Positions 18,104 through 27,304 of a stretch of 64,000 nucleotides of DNA are shown in pieces. The stretch lies in assembly GCA_002281535.1 (NCBI GenBank), contig NCGD01000003.1, positions 1-64,000 on the forward strand. The letters run 5' to 3'. The position numbers were made by a program, and so were the translations under genes. The notes beneath the pieces are model-generated. The model did no database searches and was not told the origin of the DNA. It worked only from the letters and a program-made list of their open reading frames with translations. The stretch's first letter is position 1. Every line of letters begins with the position of its first letter. Origin of the DNA: Sphingomonas sp. 28-63-12 (GTDB lineage: Bacteria; Pseudomonadota; Alphaproteobacteria; Sphingomonadales; Sphingomonadaceae).

Positions 18104-19090
18104 TCAGACAAAAAGTCCGTTATACCGCGCAAACCGGGCAAACAGGTCGGGCCAATGGGCGGTCGGCACTGCTTGCGGCAGCTGGACGCCGAAGCCGTGC
18201 CCGCCGGTCTGGAAAACGTGCAACTCCGTTTTCACCCCGGCGTCGAGCGCCGCCCGGTACAGCGCCAGCGTGTTTCCCGGGGACACGACCCGATCATCGC
18301 CAGCGCAGCATAAGAACATCGGTGGCGTGTCCGGCGTGACATGCCGTTCAAGCGAATAGGCGTCCCGCTCCGCCGCGGTGGAGTTCGCGCCGAGTAGCGC
18401 GTTGCGCGATGGGACGTGGGCATTTTCCCCCATCGTGACGACCGGAAACAACAGGGCGGCAAGGTTGGGCCGTGCCGATCGATTGTCGTCAGCATCGAGG
18501 GGATCATAGACACGATCGTCAAAACGCGTGGCAAGCGATCCGGCGACATGACCGCCCGCCGAGGATCCCAATATACCGATGCGGGTCGGGTCTATGCCCA
18601 GCCGGCCTGCGTTTGCGCGTATCAGCCGCATCGCGCGCTGCGCATCCTGCAACGGGACATTCGCCCGTCCGGCCCAGCCTTCGCCGGGCAGGCGATAGAC
18701 GAGGATGAAGGTCGTCACCCCCAATGCGTTCAGCCAGCGCGCGTGATCCGTGCCGGCACCATCGTAATTGAGGACCGAATACCCACCGCCTGGAATCGCC
18801 ATGACGGCCGCACCATTCGGATTCGCCGCTCGTTTGACCATCAGCACCGGATTGCCAATGTTGCTGATCCGTCGGTTGCGTTTCGCCTTCGGATCGGGAT
18901 TGTCGCGGACAAGTTCTGTCAGCGTGACGTTAGCGCCGCCCGGCGGTGTGCCGGGCCAAAGCGGCAGCACCTCATCGGGCTTGTCGGCAGCAGGAGAGGC
19001 TGCTGGGGAGGCCCGGCCCGCGCGAGCGACGCAGAGCGAGGCCAGCCCCATGCCACCCACGATCAATGACCGTCGCGATTGTTCGAACAT
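18104..19090 (-). CDS. Exported alpha/beta-hydrolase, carbohydrate-esterase-like
   Basis: The 328-residue protein has an N-terminal SRRSLIVGGMGLASL segment that fits a twin-arginine signal, then an alpha/beta-hydrolase domain. The oxyanion motif is PGGGYSVLNYDGAG, the nucleophile serine lies in GILGSSAGGHVAGSLA, an aspartate in CAGDDRVVSPGN, and the histidine in QTGGHGFGV. This is the pattern of the BD-FAE/acetyl-xylan-esterase-like lipases that remove acetyl groups from polysaccharides. I start at ATG 19090 with gggag nine bases upstream. It is followed by the FGE gene after three bases and preceded by the putative glycosidase by 40 bases, so it belongs to a leftward operon for glycan breakdown. 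An acetyl-esterase role is inferred. Confidence 0.8.
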   Translation of the reverse strand: MFEQSRRSLIVGGMGLASLCVARAGRASPAASPAADKPDEVLPLWPGTPPGGANVTLTELVRDNPDPKAKRNRRISNIGNPVLMVKRAANPNGAAVMAIPGGGYSVLNYDGAGTDHARWLNALGVTTFILVYRLPGEGWAGRANVPLQDAQRAMRLIRANAGRLGIDPTRIGILGSSAGGHVAGSLATRFDDRVYDPLDADDNRSARPNLAALLFPVVTMGENAHVPSRNALLGANSTAAERDAYSLERHVTPDTPPMFLCCAGDDRVVSPGNTLALYRAALDAGVKTELHVFQTGGHGFGVQLPQAVPTAHWPDLFARFARYNGLFV

Positions 19091-19130
19091 GGCCTTCACT
19101 CCCGGCAAGCATAGCGGGTCGGTCGCATCG

Positions 19131-20447
19131 TCACCCGCCCGCGGCGACTTTCCGTTCCGTATTTGCCATCCGCTGCATTTTTTCGAAACTGAGCGTCGTT
19201 AGCACGTCGAGCGCCTTTGCCTTGAACGCATCGTGTGCCGGGACTGTCCCGGATTGCCGACAGCTATCAGCGACAAACGCGGTCATGGTCTTAAGATATT
19301 GCTGGTGAAGATAATAGAGTGCGCGCTTCTGACCCGTTTCATCGACCAGGGACATTTCTTTTGAGGTGCCGTCCGGCGCATATTCATTGTTGTACAATTG
19401 CCAGATCAGCGCGAACGGCAGGTCGAGTTCAACGGCAACCTGCATGACATAGCGGCTCTTCAAATATTGCTGCTCTACGGACAGCGGCATGGCCGCGTTG
19501 GCGTGATACCCATATTCGCCGATGAACACGCGGTGATCAAAAGGCAGGCCCGGCTTCGGCTTCAGCTGCCCTTCGAGATAGCGAACGAGTTGCGTCAACG
19601 GCTGTCGGATCGAGCCGATATCGGGCGTCTGCGACTGTTTGATTGCCTCGTAGCTGGAGTAGGATACGAGATCGGCATTGGTTGCCGGGAGGACGCTCAG
19701 CGCGACGCTTGGCTTTCCCTCCAGCGCCCGTTTTACCAGATTGACCTCGACATAGTGATATACGTCGACGCCCTGATGGGGCGTTGCCGCCTTGGCATCA
19801 TCAACAGCCTTTTGACGGATGTTCAGCCAGTCGATCATGCCCTTGACCGCTTCCGGCGTCGGCTGAATGTCCTTGCCCTGGGCGCCGTTCAGCATCCAGT
19901 CGCCTTCCCAATTGCCCAGCAGGAAAACCTTTCCGGTGCCGTTGTAGCGCTGCAATAGCCATGCGGTCAGATCGTAGACTTCGTTATAATATAGCTTGGC
20001 ATCGGCCTTGCTGACGCCGTGGTGCCAGTCGGCCGCGGTGAAGGTCTGCACCCAGAATTGATAATATTTGAAATCGAGGTCGAGCGTCTGCTGCAAGCCG
20101 CGCGCAGATTTTACATAGTCGAGTGCGGTGCGAGCTCGGGCCGCCGCGTCGCCGAAACCGTATTTCGCCGCCTGGCGCTTGCCCAGTGAGATTTTCAGGA
20201 CGTTGGATCCGAGCGCTCTGATTTCGCGGGCCTGGTCGATCAGGGCGGTATCCTTGGCAAAATCGTGGTTACCGCCGAATGCTTGGGTCCCTAGAATATA
20301 GTTATAGCCTGCGGCAGTCTCGGTCGCCGTCGAGCGGCATCCATCCGCTGTCTGGGCATAGGCGGACGTCGCGAAGGCAAGCGGCAGCAGGGCCGCCGCG
20401 CAATATGCCTTCAATTGCCCGCGCTGCGGGATTACGGGACTGACCAT
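19131..20447 (-). CDS. Exported putative glycoside hydrolase (TIM-barrel type, family unknown)
   Basis: The 438-residue product has a signal peptide (residues 1-31, ending FATSAYAQ), so it is periplasmic or secreted. The rest looks like a clan-A-type (beta/alpha)8 glycosidase: a strand-4-like KVFLLGNWEGDWML with Glu181 placed as acid/base, and a strand-7-like HRVFIGEYGYHA with Glu311 placed as nucleophile, 130 residues apart. I could not match it to a specific CAZy family by eye. ATG 20447 has ggagga six bases upstream and overlaps the GH2 stop codon by one base (TAATG), so the two are translationally coupled and probably act on the same glycan. The catalytic assignments are inferred from spacing and motif shape, not from an alignment. 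Confidence 0.68.
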   Translation of the reverse strand: MVSPVIPQRGQLKAYCAAALLPLAFATSAYAQTADGCRSTATETAAGYNYILGTQAFGGNHDFAKDTALIDQAREIRALGSNVLKISLGKRQAAKYGFGDAAARARTALDYVKSARGLQQTLDLDFKYYQFWVQTFTAADWHHGVSKADAKLYYNEVYDLTAWLLQRYNGTGKVFLLGNWEGDWMLNGAQGKDIQPTPEAVKGMIDWLNIRQKAVDDAKAATPHQGVDVYHYVEVNLVKRALEGKPSVALSVLPATNADLVSYSSYEAIKQSQTPDIGSIRQPLTQLVRYLEGQLKPKPGLPFDHRVFIGEYGYHANAAMPLSVEQQYLKSRYVMQVAVELDLPFALIWQLYNNEYAPDGTSKEMSLVDETGQKRALYYLHQQYLKTMTAFVADSCRQSGTVPAHDAFKAKALDVLTTLSFEKMQRMANTERKVAAGG

Positions 20448-23400
20448 TATTTTCCTCCGGCGATTGGGGTTGCCGCGGGAATTGCCACCGATGTTTTTCC
20501 GACATTCCACCCATCGACCTGAATGCTGGCCGGTTGCGCCCCCGATGCAGGAACGCGCAGCGTCACCGCCCGCGCTTCACCGGGCAGCAGGGAGACGTAA
20601 TTCTCACTCCAGTAGGCGGGCAGAATGCGCGCCCCCGTGCCATCAAGCGCCGACAGCCGGACCATCAGCGCGGGATAGCTGCTATCGTTCCTGATGGTCG
20701 CCTGGATTTCGGTTTCCGGCGCGCCGACCCATTGTTCCGCCTGCACGATGATGCGGGCGGGCGCCATTTGCGCCATCGCCGCATAAGCCGACGGGTCGCG
20801 CGCAAGCCAATAGAAGTTCTCGCTCAGTCGCGCGCCGCGCGCATCCAACAGATCAAGCTTGGCCAGCACGACCGGGGATCGATCAAACAGCTTTGCGTTG
20901 ATCGCGGTGCCCGCGGCCGTTGTCGCAAGGGCAGGGGCATTCAGTCGGACCGTCCTATCGCCAAGCTGGTCACCTGTGAGGTTGTAGGTGCGGAGGCGGA
21001 CGCGCGCCCGGCCCAGGGGATTGGCGAGGCTGTTGACCACGGCGACATCCATGCCCGGCAGGTTGAGCTGGACATGAACCGGCTCGGCCCCCTTCTTGAA
21101 ACCGAAATACGAGGCCTGGGTGTCATAGTTGTGGCTGTAGATTTGCCACAAGGTGCTCGGCCAGGCGGGCTGGGTCATCCATAACAGTCGCCCACTGTTG
21201 CGGACGAACAACCCGTCATTCATCCCCTCAAAAATCGCGCGGTGCGATTCATAATTGAGCAACTGCGCCTTCTTCTCGAAATCGGCGAGATCGAGCGGTG
21301 CGCCGAAGCGGCGGCTGATCTCGCCCATGAATCCCTTGACGTCGCCCGCCTTGCCCTGATGCCAGTCATGATAGGCCCAACTGTCGCTGACAGGCCATTG
21401 GTCGGCCTGGGGCATCATCGTCTTGAACGTCTCAAGCGTCGGAAAGGAGGGCGTTCCCACCTCCGTCGAAAAGCCTTGCGCGAGCTTGGTGAAATAGGCC
21501 TCGGGCGGCTGATAGTTCCAGGGACCGCTATTGGCCATCTGTACCATGCGGGAATTGGGCAGGTAGAGCCGGGTGCCGTCGATCTGCCGCACCGCCTCCT
21601 CAATCCCGGTGTTGAGCACCGGCGGCGGGACGCCTTCGTTGCGCCCGAGCCATAGGGCAATCGACGGATGGTATTGGAAGCGGCTGATCGTGTCGGCAGT
21701 GTTGCCGAGGAACAGCGCACTGTCGCCCGGCTCGCCATTATGGTCCTGCGTCGAAATCCAGAAATCGTTCAGGACGAGCAGGCCGTATTCATCGGCGAGA
21801 TCGTAGAACACCTGTTCGGTATTCTGGCCGAGCCAGTTTCGGATCGTATTTACATTTGCCTGTTGATGGAGCCGGAAATAGGGCTCCATCCGGTCGCGCG
21901 AAACCCGCTTGAGCCAGTCGTCCATGCCCCAGTTGCCGCCCCGCACAGCGATCGGAACGCCGTTGACGCGGATCAACAGATGCGGCCCCAACGATGCCGA
22001 TGGTGCCGATCCCAACGCGGCCGAACCGGCGATGGGGCGAGCCAGCGAGACGACCCATCCGCCTTCGACCTTACGGATCATTTCGTGCCGTACATCCAGC
22101 AATTGCTCGCCTGCGCTGCGGTCAGGAATGACCGATATGCGCTGCACTGACTGCGCTTGATCGACGGCCGACAATTCATAGCCGATTTCACGCATGCCAA
22201 AGCGGACCTCGCGTGCGTCACTCTCCGCGCCATTCACCCGCGCTATGAGCGCGAGACGGTGCAAAGTCGGCTGGCCATAACCATTAGGCCACCACAGCGC
22301 GGGATGGGCGATATGGAGCCGATCGAACTGATCCGGCGCAAAAATGACCGTTGTCCTGCCGTGCGGCGTCAGCGCAACAGTCTGTGTTAGCAGGATGTCG
22401 CCCAGCCGGGCCTCAACCTTGACCGATAAGGCTGCGGCCCCGTCGTTCACCACGGGCACTGTGATGGTCACATCGGCGAGGCTGTTGTCGGACCTGGGCA
22501 GAATGGTTTGTACATGCGGGTCACCAAGCCGCACGCGGCCCGTCGCCTCCAGCAGCACATCTTGCCAGATGCCCGTCTCGCGATCGCGCACCGTGGGAAT
22601 CCAGTCCCAGCCTTCACTCGCGGCAAAGGTGGGCCCGTCCATGGCCATCACCCCGCCGTTCTGGCCAGGACCCGCCGTCAGGGATTCCTCATGGGCGAGC
22701 CCCGGATGCGGCGGGGGAGAGACACGGACTGCCACCGCCACCCGCGCGCCCGTCCTGAGGCCGAAATCGAGCGGAAACCGTCCGCGAATGAACGCGCCTT
22801 TGATGTTACCCAGATGCTTCCCGTTGACCCATATCTCGGCGGCATAATTGATGCCTTCGAAAGCGAGCGCCGGCAGAGACCGGTCGCCGCCATCGGGAAG
22901 GACAAATTCGGTGCGATACCAGTAATCCTGCCGACTGAGCCGCTCGGGAATCAGCAGGTTGTTGAGCCCGTATGCCGGATCACGATAGACTCCGTTGTCG
23001 AGATAACTGGTCAGGACCGTCCCCGGCACCGTCGCCGGCAACCAGGCGCTGTCATCAAAGCCGGCGGTCGAGATCTGGTCCGGCGATGCGGCGGTTTCAG
23101 GCTGGGCCACGAATCGCCAGGAGCCGACCTTCCATATTCCCGGCGAAATTGCTGTTAGTGGCGCGGCGGGCTGCGGCCGGACTGCTGGCGGCGGGGCTGG
23201 CTGTGCAGCATGACTGACAGGAAGGGTTGCCGGATCTTGCGGCAAGTCCTGACCCATATATTGCTTTGTTTGCAAGGGCCAGGATGGGCTGGCGGGTTCG
23301 ATCTGGGGCGGTCTCGCCTGCTGCTTGGACGAGCCGCGCGCGCGCACATCGACCCCGCTTCCTGCCGAGCCGGAAGGACTGGCGGCCTCTGCGATATTCG

Positions 23401-23497
23401 CGGGCGCGGTTTCAGCGTGTGCGCCATACGCGGTCGTTGCCAGGGTTAGCGTCGCTCCGGCCAACCATGGGATGAATCGGTCACCAAGCCTGTGCAT
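20447..23497 (-). CDS. Exported GH2 glycosidase, exo-beta-glucosaminidase/endo-beta-mannosidase-like
   Basis: The 1016-residue protein has a signal peptide (residues 1-28), then a Pro/Ala-rich low-complexity linker to about residue 110. A GH2 sandwich domain follows (WLPATVPGTVLTSYLDNGVY, INYAAEIWVNGKHLG), then a TIM barrel and C-terminal sandwich domains. Glu621 in LWLGRNEG is the expected acid/base, and Glu679 in GFSTEVGTPSFPTLETF is the expected nucleophile. SGPWNYQPPEAYF and the nucleophile context resemble the exo-beta-D-glucosaminidase (CsxA) and mannosylglycoprotein endo-beta-mannosidase branch of GH2, not beta-galactosidases. ATG 23497, preceded by gtgagga, is preferred to GTG 23509. 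The gene heads a leftward operon (GH2, putative glycosidase, esterase, FGE) divergent from the TonB receptor. Confidence 0.86.
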   Translation of the reverse strand: MHRLGDRFIPWLAGATLTLATTAYGAHAETAPANIAEAASPSGSAGSGVDVRARGSSKQQARPPQIEPASPSWPLQTKQYMGQDLPQDPATLPVSHAAQPAPPPAVRPQPAAPLTAISPGIWKVGSWRFVAQPETAASPDQISTAGFDDSAWLPATVPGTVLTSYLDNGVYRDPAYGLNNLLIPERLSRQDYWYRTEFVLPDGGDRSLPALAFEGINYAAEIWVNGKHLGNIKGAFIRGRFPLDFGLRTGARVAVAVRVSPPPHPGLAHEESLTAGPGQNGGVMAMDGPTFAASEGWDWIPTVRDRETGIWQDVLLEATGRVRLGDPHVQTILPRSDNSLADVTITVPVVNDGAAALSVKVEARLGDILLTQTVALTPHGRTTVIFAPDQFDRLHIAHPALWWPNGYGQPTLHRLALIARVNGAESDAREVRFGMREIGYELSAVDQAQSVQRISVIPDRSAGEQLLDVRHEMIRKVEGGWVVSLARPIAGSAALGSAPSASLGPHLLIRVNGVPIAVRGGNWGMDDWLKRVSRDRMEPYFRLHQQANVNTIRNWLGQNTEQVFYDLADEYGLLVLNDFWISTQDHNGEPGDSALFLGNTADTISRFQYHPSIALWLGRNEGVPPPVLNTGIEEAVRQIDGTRLYLPNSRMVQMANSGPWNYQPPEAYFTKLAQGFSTEVGTPSFPTLETFKTMMPQADQWPVSDSWAYHDWHQGKAGDVKGFMGEISRRFGAPLDLADFEKKAQLLNYESHRAIFEGMNDGLFVRNSGRLLWMTQPAWPSTLWQIYSHNYDTQASYFGFKKGAEPVHVQLNLPGMDVAVVNSLANPLGRARVRLRTYNLTGDQLGDRTVRLNAPALATTAAGTAINAKLFDRSPVVLAKLDLLDARGARLSENFYWLARDPSAYAAMAQMAPARIIVQAEQWVGAPETEIQATIRNDSSYPALMVRLSALDGTGARILPAYWSENYVSLLPGEARAVTLRVPASGAQPASIQVDGWNVGKTSVAIPAATPIAGGK

Positions 23498-24044
23498 CGC
23501 TGTCCTCACCCTGACGGCAGTCTACGACCGTTTTTATATAAAGGACTTTAATCAAAAAAGCGAAGCCTAGGTCAAGTCGAAAGCGCTTAGACCCAGTCAA
23601 AAAGTGCGTCTTGGCGGGCAGTCGCCAGCGCACTAGGCCATTAAACAATTGTAAAAGCACATAATTTATTGTGATGGCGTTGCCGCGTCGGGAAGGGTGA
23701 CGAAAGCCTATTAAATGAAACAATTTTCTTTACTAACGCGTTCGACTCGTTGTAGAAGGAATGTGCTAGGGCGAGGACCGGTCCGAAAAATGCCGGCCAA
23801 GCGGATAGCGATCAGGTGGAGAGGGGCCATGGGTCTGTCATCGGCAGTATCAGCATGCGCGCGGCGTAGAAGCGTGCGCTCCCTCCAAAACGATAACAAT
23901 GAGTGGGCGGGCCGGGGAGCAGCGTGTCTGCCACCCGAGCAATCGGAGGGTAAGGGCTAGGCCTCTGGCAGGTCCGTGTCGCCAGCCGCCGCTAAGTTCA
24001 TGCGCGACGTGCAACCAAAACAAATATCGGTGGGGGAGAGAAAA
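23498..24044. promoter_or_regulatory. Divergent control region, GH2 operon / TonB receptor
   Basis: This 547-base, locally AT-rich stretch separates the two divergent arms of the glycan locus and must hold both promoters. Two perfect 8-base palindromes are visible, AAGCGCTT at 23581-23588 and ACAATTGT at 23645-23652. They are candidate operator cores for the ROK repressor encoded at 32,259, but 8-base palindromes are weak evidence. The TonB receptor ribosome binding site gggggagag lies at the right edge. No gene is supported here. Confidence 0.45.
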
Positions 24045-27000
24045 ATGAAATTGCGTTTCGCTGCGTCCGGATCCAGATCGGCCTTGGCCATCGCCATCCT
24101 TTATTTCGGCTGTGCTCCTGCGATGGCGCAGGAAGCCGCTCCGAAAGGGGCACCGGCACCGGCGCCGGACGCTGAAAAGACGCGCGTTGCGCCGAAACCC
24201 GAAATCATTCAGCCGTCGACCGCGCCGGACAATCTTGATCCGGAAAATACGATCGTCGTGACCGGCATTCGCCAATCGATCGAATCTGCGATCGATGACA
24301 AGCGACTGTCTACGGAGATCAAGGATTCGATCACCGCTGAAGACATCGGTCAACTCGCGAACGACAACGTTGCCGATGCGCTGCAGCGCATCCCTGGCGT
24401 CGAGGTCAACCGCAGTAATGACGGCACAGGCAAACAGGTCCAGATTCGCGGTTTGTCCGAAAACAATGTGACCATCAATGGCGCCACCGCGACCGGTACG
24501 GGCGACGTTGATTTGTCCAACGGCAACGATCGCAGCGTCAACTTCCAGGACATCCCTGCCGAACTGTTTTCCGGCGTGGAAATTCTGAAGGCGGCAACCT
24601 CAGACAAGATCGAAGGCTCGCTTGGCGGCACAATTAACCTGAAGACCCGCGCGCCCCTGGCGGGCAAGCGCGACTTCATCGTCAACGTTTCGGGTTCGGG
24701 TGTTTATCGGCCCTATGGCGACAGGTGGAGCCCGTCGGCAAACGTGTTCGTTCAGAAGAAATTCCGCGATACGCCGCTGGGCGACTTCGGCGTCATCCTC
24801 GATTACGGCTACAAGCAGATTTCTTCGATCACAGCGGTATATGGCGGTGGCGAATTTTTTGGCGCGCCAGGGGCATGGTTGCGCCTGTCAGGGGCAGATC
24901 CGCTGCCCACCAGCACCGGTGCAAACCAGACCGCCGCCAACTACAATTTCTTTTCGCTTCCAACTGTACCAAACGCCTCCGGCGGCGGTTCGGTGGCAAA
25001 CCCCTACCGGTACGCTCCGATTGACGCGAATGGGGACGGCGTCGCCAACGCCAGCGACACGGTCTACATCCCCAATTCGTTCGGCGAGTCTCTGCGTACC
25101 CGCGACGACGAGCGCAAGACATTCAATGGCACGTTGGAGTGGAAGCCAGCTTCCAATCTGGACTTCCGGTTCGATACGGTACTCTCCAACCTTAATCAGA
25201 ACCTGACCGGCGCCAACTTCAACATCGTATCGAGCGTTCCGCGCGCCGGCATTCTGAGTGGCGGCCCCACCAACGTGTTTCAAAAGCTGGAAGATTCGCC
25301 CGGATTGGGTTCAGTCTATGTGATGACCGGTGGCCGGCTGGCGTCCTTCGTGCTGCGCGGCGGCGCTCAACCGTCAATCAACGAGACGCGCCGCAATTCC
25401 AAGCAGTTCACGTTGCAGACCACCTGGGACGTGGCATCAAACCTCAAACTGTCCGCCGAAGGGTCGATCTCGCGCGGCGACGCGACGACGCTCAATTTCG
25501 GACAGCTCAACACCTCCATTGAGCAGCAAGGCGGCAACGCTGCGCGCCTTAACACGCAGGATTTCTACAATATTGTCGACTTCAACCTGGGCAACAATCT
25601 GATTCCCAACATCTCGTTCTACGAAGACCCTTTTCCGTCTTCCTTCTTCGGGGTCAATTCGGTCGTGCCGTCTTCGCAGCTCAGGGTTCTCAACCCGGGC
25701 GACCTGACGTACAACCGGCTCCGCTATTTCACCTATCAGCGTAACGCCGCCGATACGCATAACACGGATGATTCAGCCCGGTTTGATGCGACCTGGAAGG
25801 TCGATAGCGGCTTCGTTTCGGCGTTGAAGGGTGGCTTCCGCTGGGCGCAGCGCGGGTTCAGCCGGCAGAGCTATGTCAACCAGAACCAGACAGGTGGCAT
25901 CTATGGAGCCTGGGATGGTGTCAGCCCGCCGGCCCAGTCGGTGCTGATCCAGCAGATCCCGGTCAATCCGGCCAACACCACCGATCCGGTCGCGGCCGCA
26001 ACCTCCACATTCCTGCAATCCTGCCTCACCACGGCGAACGTCGGCAACCAACTTGCCGGATTTGGCGGAAATCTGCCGACCAGTTTCGGCACGACGGGCG
26101 GCTGCGACATCACCGCGGTGCAGAATTATTTCAATCTGATCGACATTCGCGCGATCAACCCCACCACCGGTGCCGGCTATTATGAGAATATCAGCGAGCG
26201 CTTTTCGGTGCGCGACCAGACTGCCGCTGGATATCTGCAGGCCGACTTCAAATTCCCGCTGGGCAGCGTCGACGTGTTCGGCAATTTCGGTGTGCGCTAC
26301 GTGCGAACCGACACCTCTTCTTCGGGCTATCTTTTGAATCCGGGCACAGTCAGAACCTACAGCACCACCACCTTCAGCAATCATTATGATGACTGGCTGC
26401 CCACAGCCAACGTCAACTTCCCGCTGGACCGCAAACTCGTACTGCGCCTGGCCTATTCGCGTACGCTGGGCCGACCGCAGTTGACGCAAGTCGCGCCGAG
26501 CCTTGTCCTCACTCGTCCGGCGACACCTGACCCGGTCTATGCCGGCTTCGGTACGGCCGGGAACCCATATCTGAAGGCAGTCCATTCGGACAATTTCGAT
26601 ACATCGTTGGAGTGGTACTACGACAAAGGCAGCTATTTGTCGGTCGCGCTATTCGCCAAGAACATCGACTCGACGGTCTATCTTGATCCAACCCCGGTCG
26701 ATTACGAGATTGGCAGCGAACTCTTCTCGGTTCAAACATATCGGAATTTCGGCGGCACCAAGATCAAGGGTCTCGAAGTCGGCGTGTCGCACGCCTTCAA
26801 TTATCTGCCTGGCATACTCCGAAATCTGGGCATAACCGGCAATTTGACGGTGATCGATGAGAACAGCAGCCTGCGCGATCAGGAAGGCGATCCAATCGGC
26901 CGCCGTGGTCTTTCAAAATTGACGTATAACATTGGCGGCTATTATGACGATGGCAAGTTGAGCCTGAGGCTGGCCTATAACTGGCGGTCAAAGTTCACGC

Positions 27001-27239
27001 GGATCGAAACCGTTCCGCTAGGCTTTGCCAGTGCAAACTCCTTGCCCGAAATCGAGGCAGCGCGTGGCCAGCTCGATTTCTCGGCGCGCCTCACGATCAT
27101 CAAGGGCGTGAAGATCAACATCGATGCGATCAACCTGACCGAGACCGGCACCTTCCGCTACCTGAAATATCCCGTACTGGTGAACTATGTGGCCAATGCC
27201 GGCCGTGCCTTCAACATGGGGGTTTCGATCAACTTTTAA
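24045..27239 (+). CDS. TonB-dependent outer-membrane receptor (glycan uptake)
   Basis: The 1064-residue protein carries ligands across the outer membrane using TonB energy. It has a signal peptide (about residues 1-28), a Pro/Ala-rich spacer, a TonB-box-like TIVVTGIRQSIESAI, a plug domain (LANDNVADALQRIPGVEVNR, GTGKQVQIRGLSENNVTING, EGSLGGTINLKTRAPLAGKR), and a long barrel ending in a terminal phenylalanine (VSINF) as outer-membrane assembly requires. The large size and the VTGIRQSI opening are typical of sugar-linked receptors in sphingomonads, xanthomonads and caulobacters. I chose ATG 24045 for its strong gggggagag. It begins the rightward operon of kinase, transporter, isomerase and sulfatase, so a glycan oligosaccharide is the likely cargo. 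Confidence 0.93.
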   Translation: MKLRFAASGSRSALAIAILYFGCAPAMAQEAAPKGAPAPAPDAEKTRVAPKPEIIQPSTAPDNLDPENTIVVTGIRQSIESAIDDKRLSTEIKDSITAEDIGQLANDNVADALQRIPGVEVNRSNDGTGKQVQIRGLSENNVTINGATATGTGDVDLSNGNDRSVNFQDIPAELFSGVEILKAATSDKIEGSLGGTINLKTRAPLAGKRDFIVNVSGSGVYRPYGDRWSPSANVFVQKKFRDTPLGDFGVILDYGYKQISSITAVYGGGEFFGAPGAWLRLSGADPLPTSTGANQTAANYNFFSLPTVPNASGGGSVANPYRYAPIDANGDGVANASDTVYIPNSFGESLRTRDDERKTFNGTLEWKPASNLDFRFDTVLSNLNQNLTGANFNIVSSVPRAGILSGGPTNVFQKLEDSPGLGSVYVMTGGRLASFVLRGGAQPSINETRRNSKQFTLQTTWDVASNLKLSAEGSISRGDATTLNFGQLNTSIEQQGGNAARLNTQDFYNIVDFNLGNNLIPNISFYEDPFPSSFFGVNSVVPSSQLRVLNPGDLTYNRLRYFTYQRNAADTHNTDDSARFDATWKVDSGFVSALKGGFRWAQRGFSRQSYVNQNQTGGIYGAWDGVSPPAQSVLIQQIPVNPANTTDPVAAATSTFLQSCLTTANVGNQLAGFGGNLPTSFGTTGGCDITAVQNYFNLIDIRAINPTTGAGYYENISERFSVRDQTAAGYLQADFKFPLGSVDVFGNFGVRYVRTDTSSSGYLLNPGTVRTYSTTTFSNHYDDWLPTANVNFPLDRKLVLRLAYSRTLGRPQLTQVAPSLVLTRPATPDPVYAGFGTAGNPYLKAVHSDNFDTSLEWYYDKGSYLSVALFAKNIDSTVYLDPTPVDYEIGSELFSVQTYRNFGGTKIKGLEVGVSHAFNYLPGILRNLGITGNLTVIDENSSLRDQEGDPIGRRGLSKLTYNIGGYYDDGKLSLRLAYNWRSKFTRIETVPLGFASANSLPEIEAARGQLDFSARLTIIKGVKINIDAINLTETGTFRYLKYPVLVNYVANAGRAFNMGVSINF

Positions 27240-27250
27240 CCGTGATCTAC

Positions 27251-27271
27251 GGCCCCTAGATTTTAGGAGCC
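27251..27271 (+). terminator. Weak hairpin after the TonB receptor
   Basis: GGCCCCTA (27251-27258) can pair with TAGGAGCC (27264-27271) with one C-A mismatch around a 5-base loop. No T-run follows, so at most it would reduce read-through or protect the 3' end of the receptor message relative to the kinase gene 34 bases later. Confidence 0.3.
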
Positions 27272-27304
27272 GCCGCACTTTCGTCGTCCGGCTAGGAACT
27301 TGAC

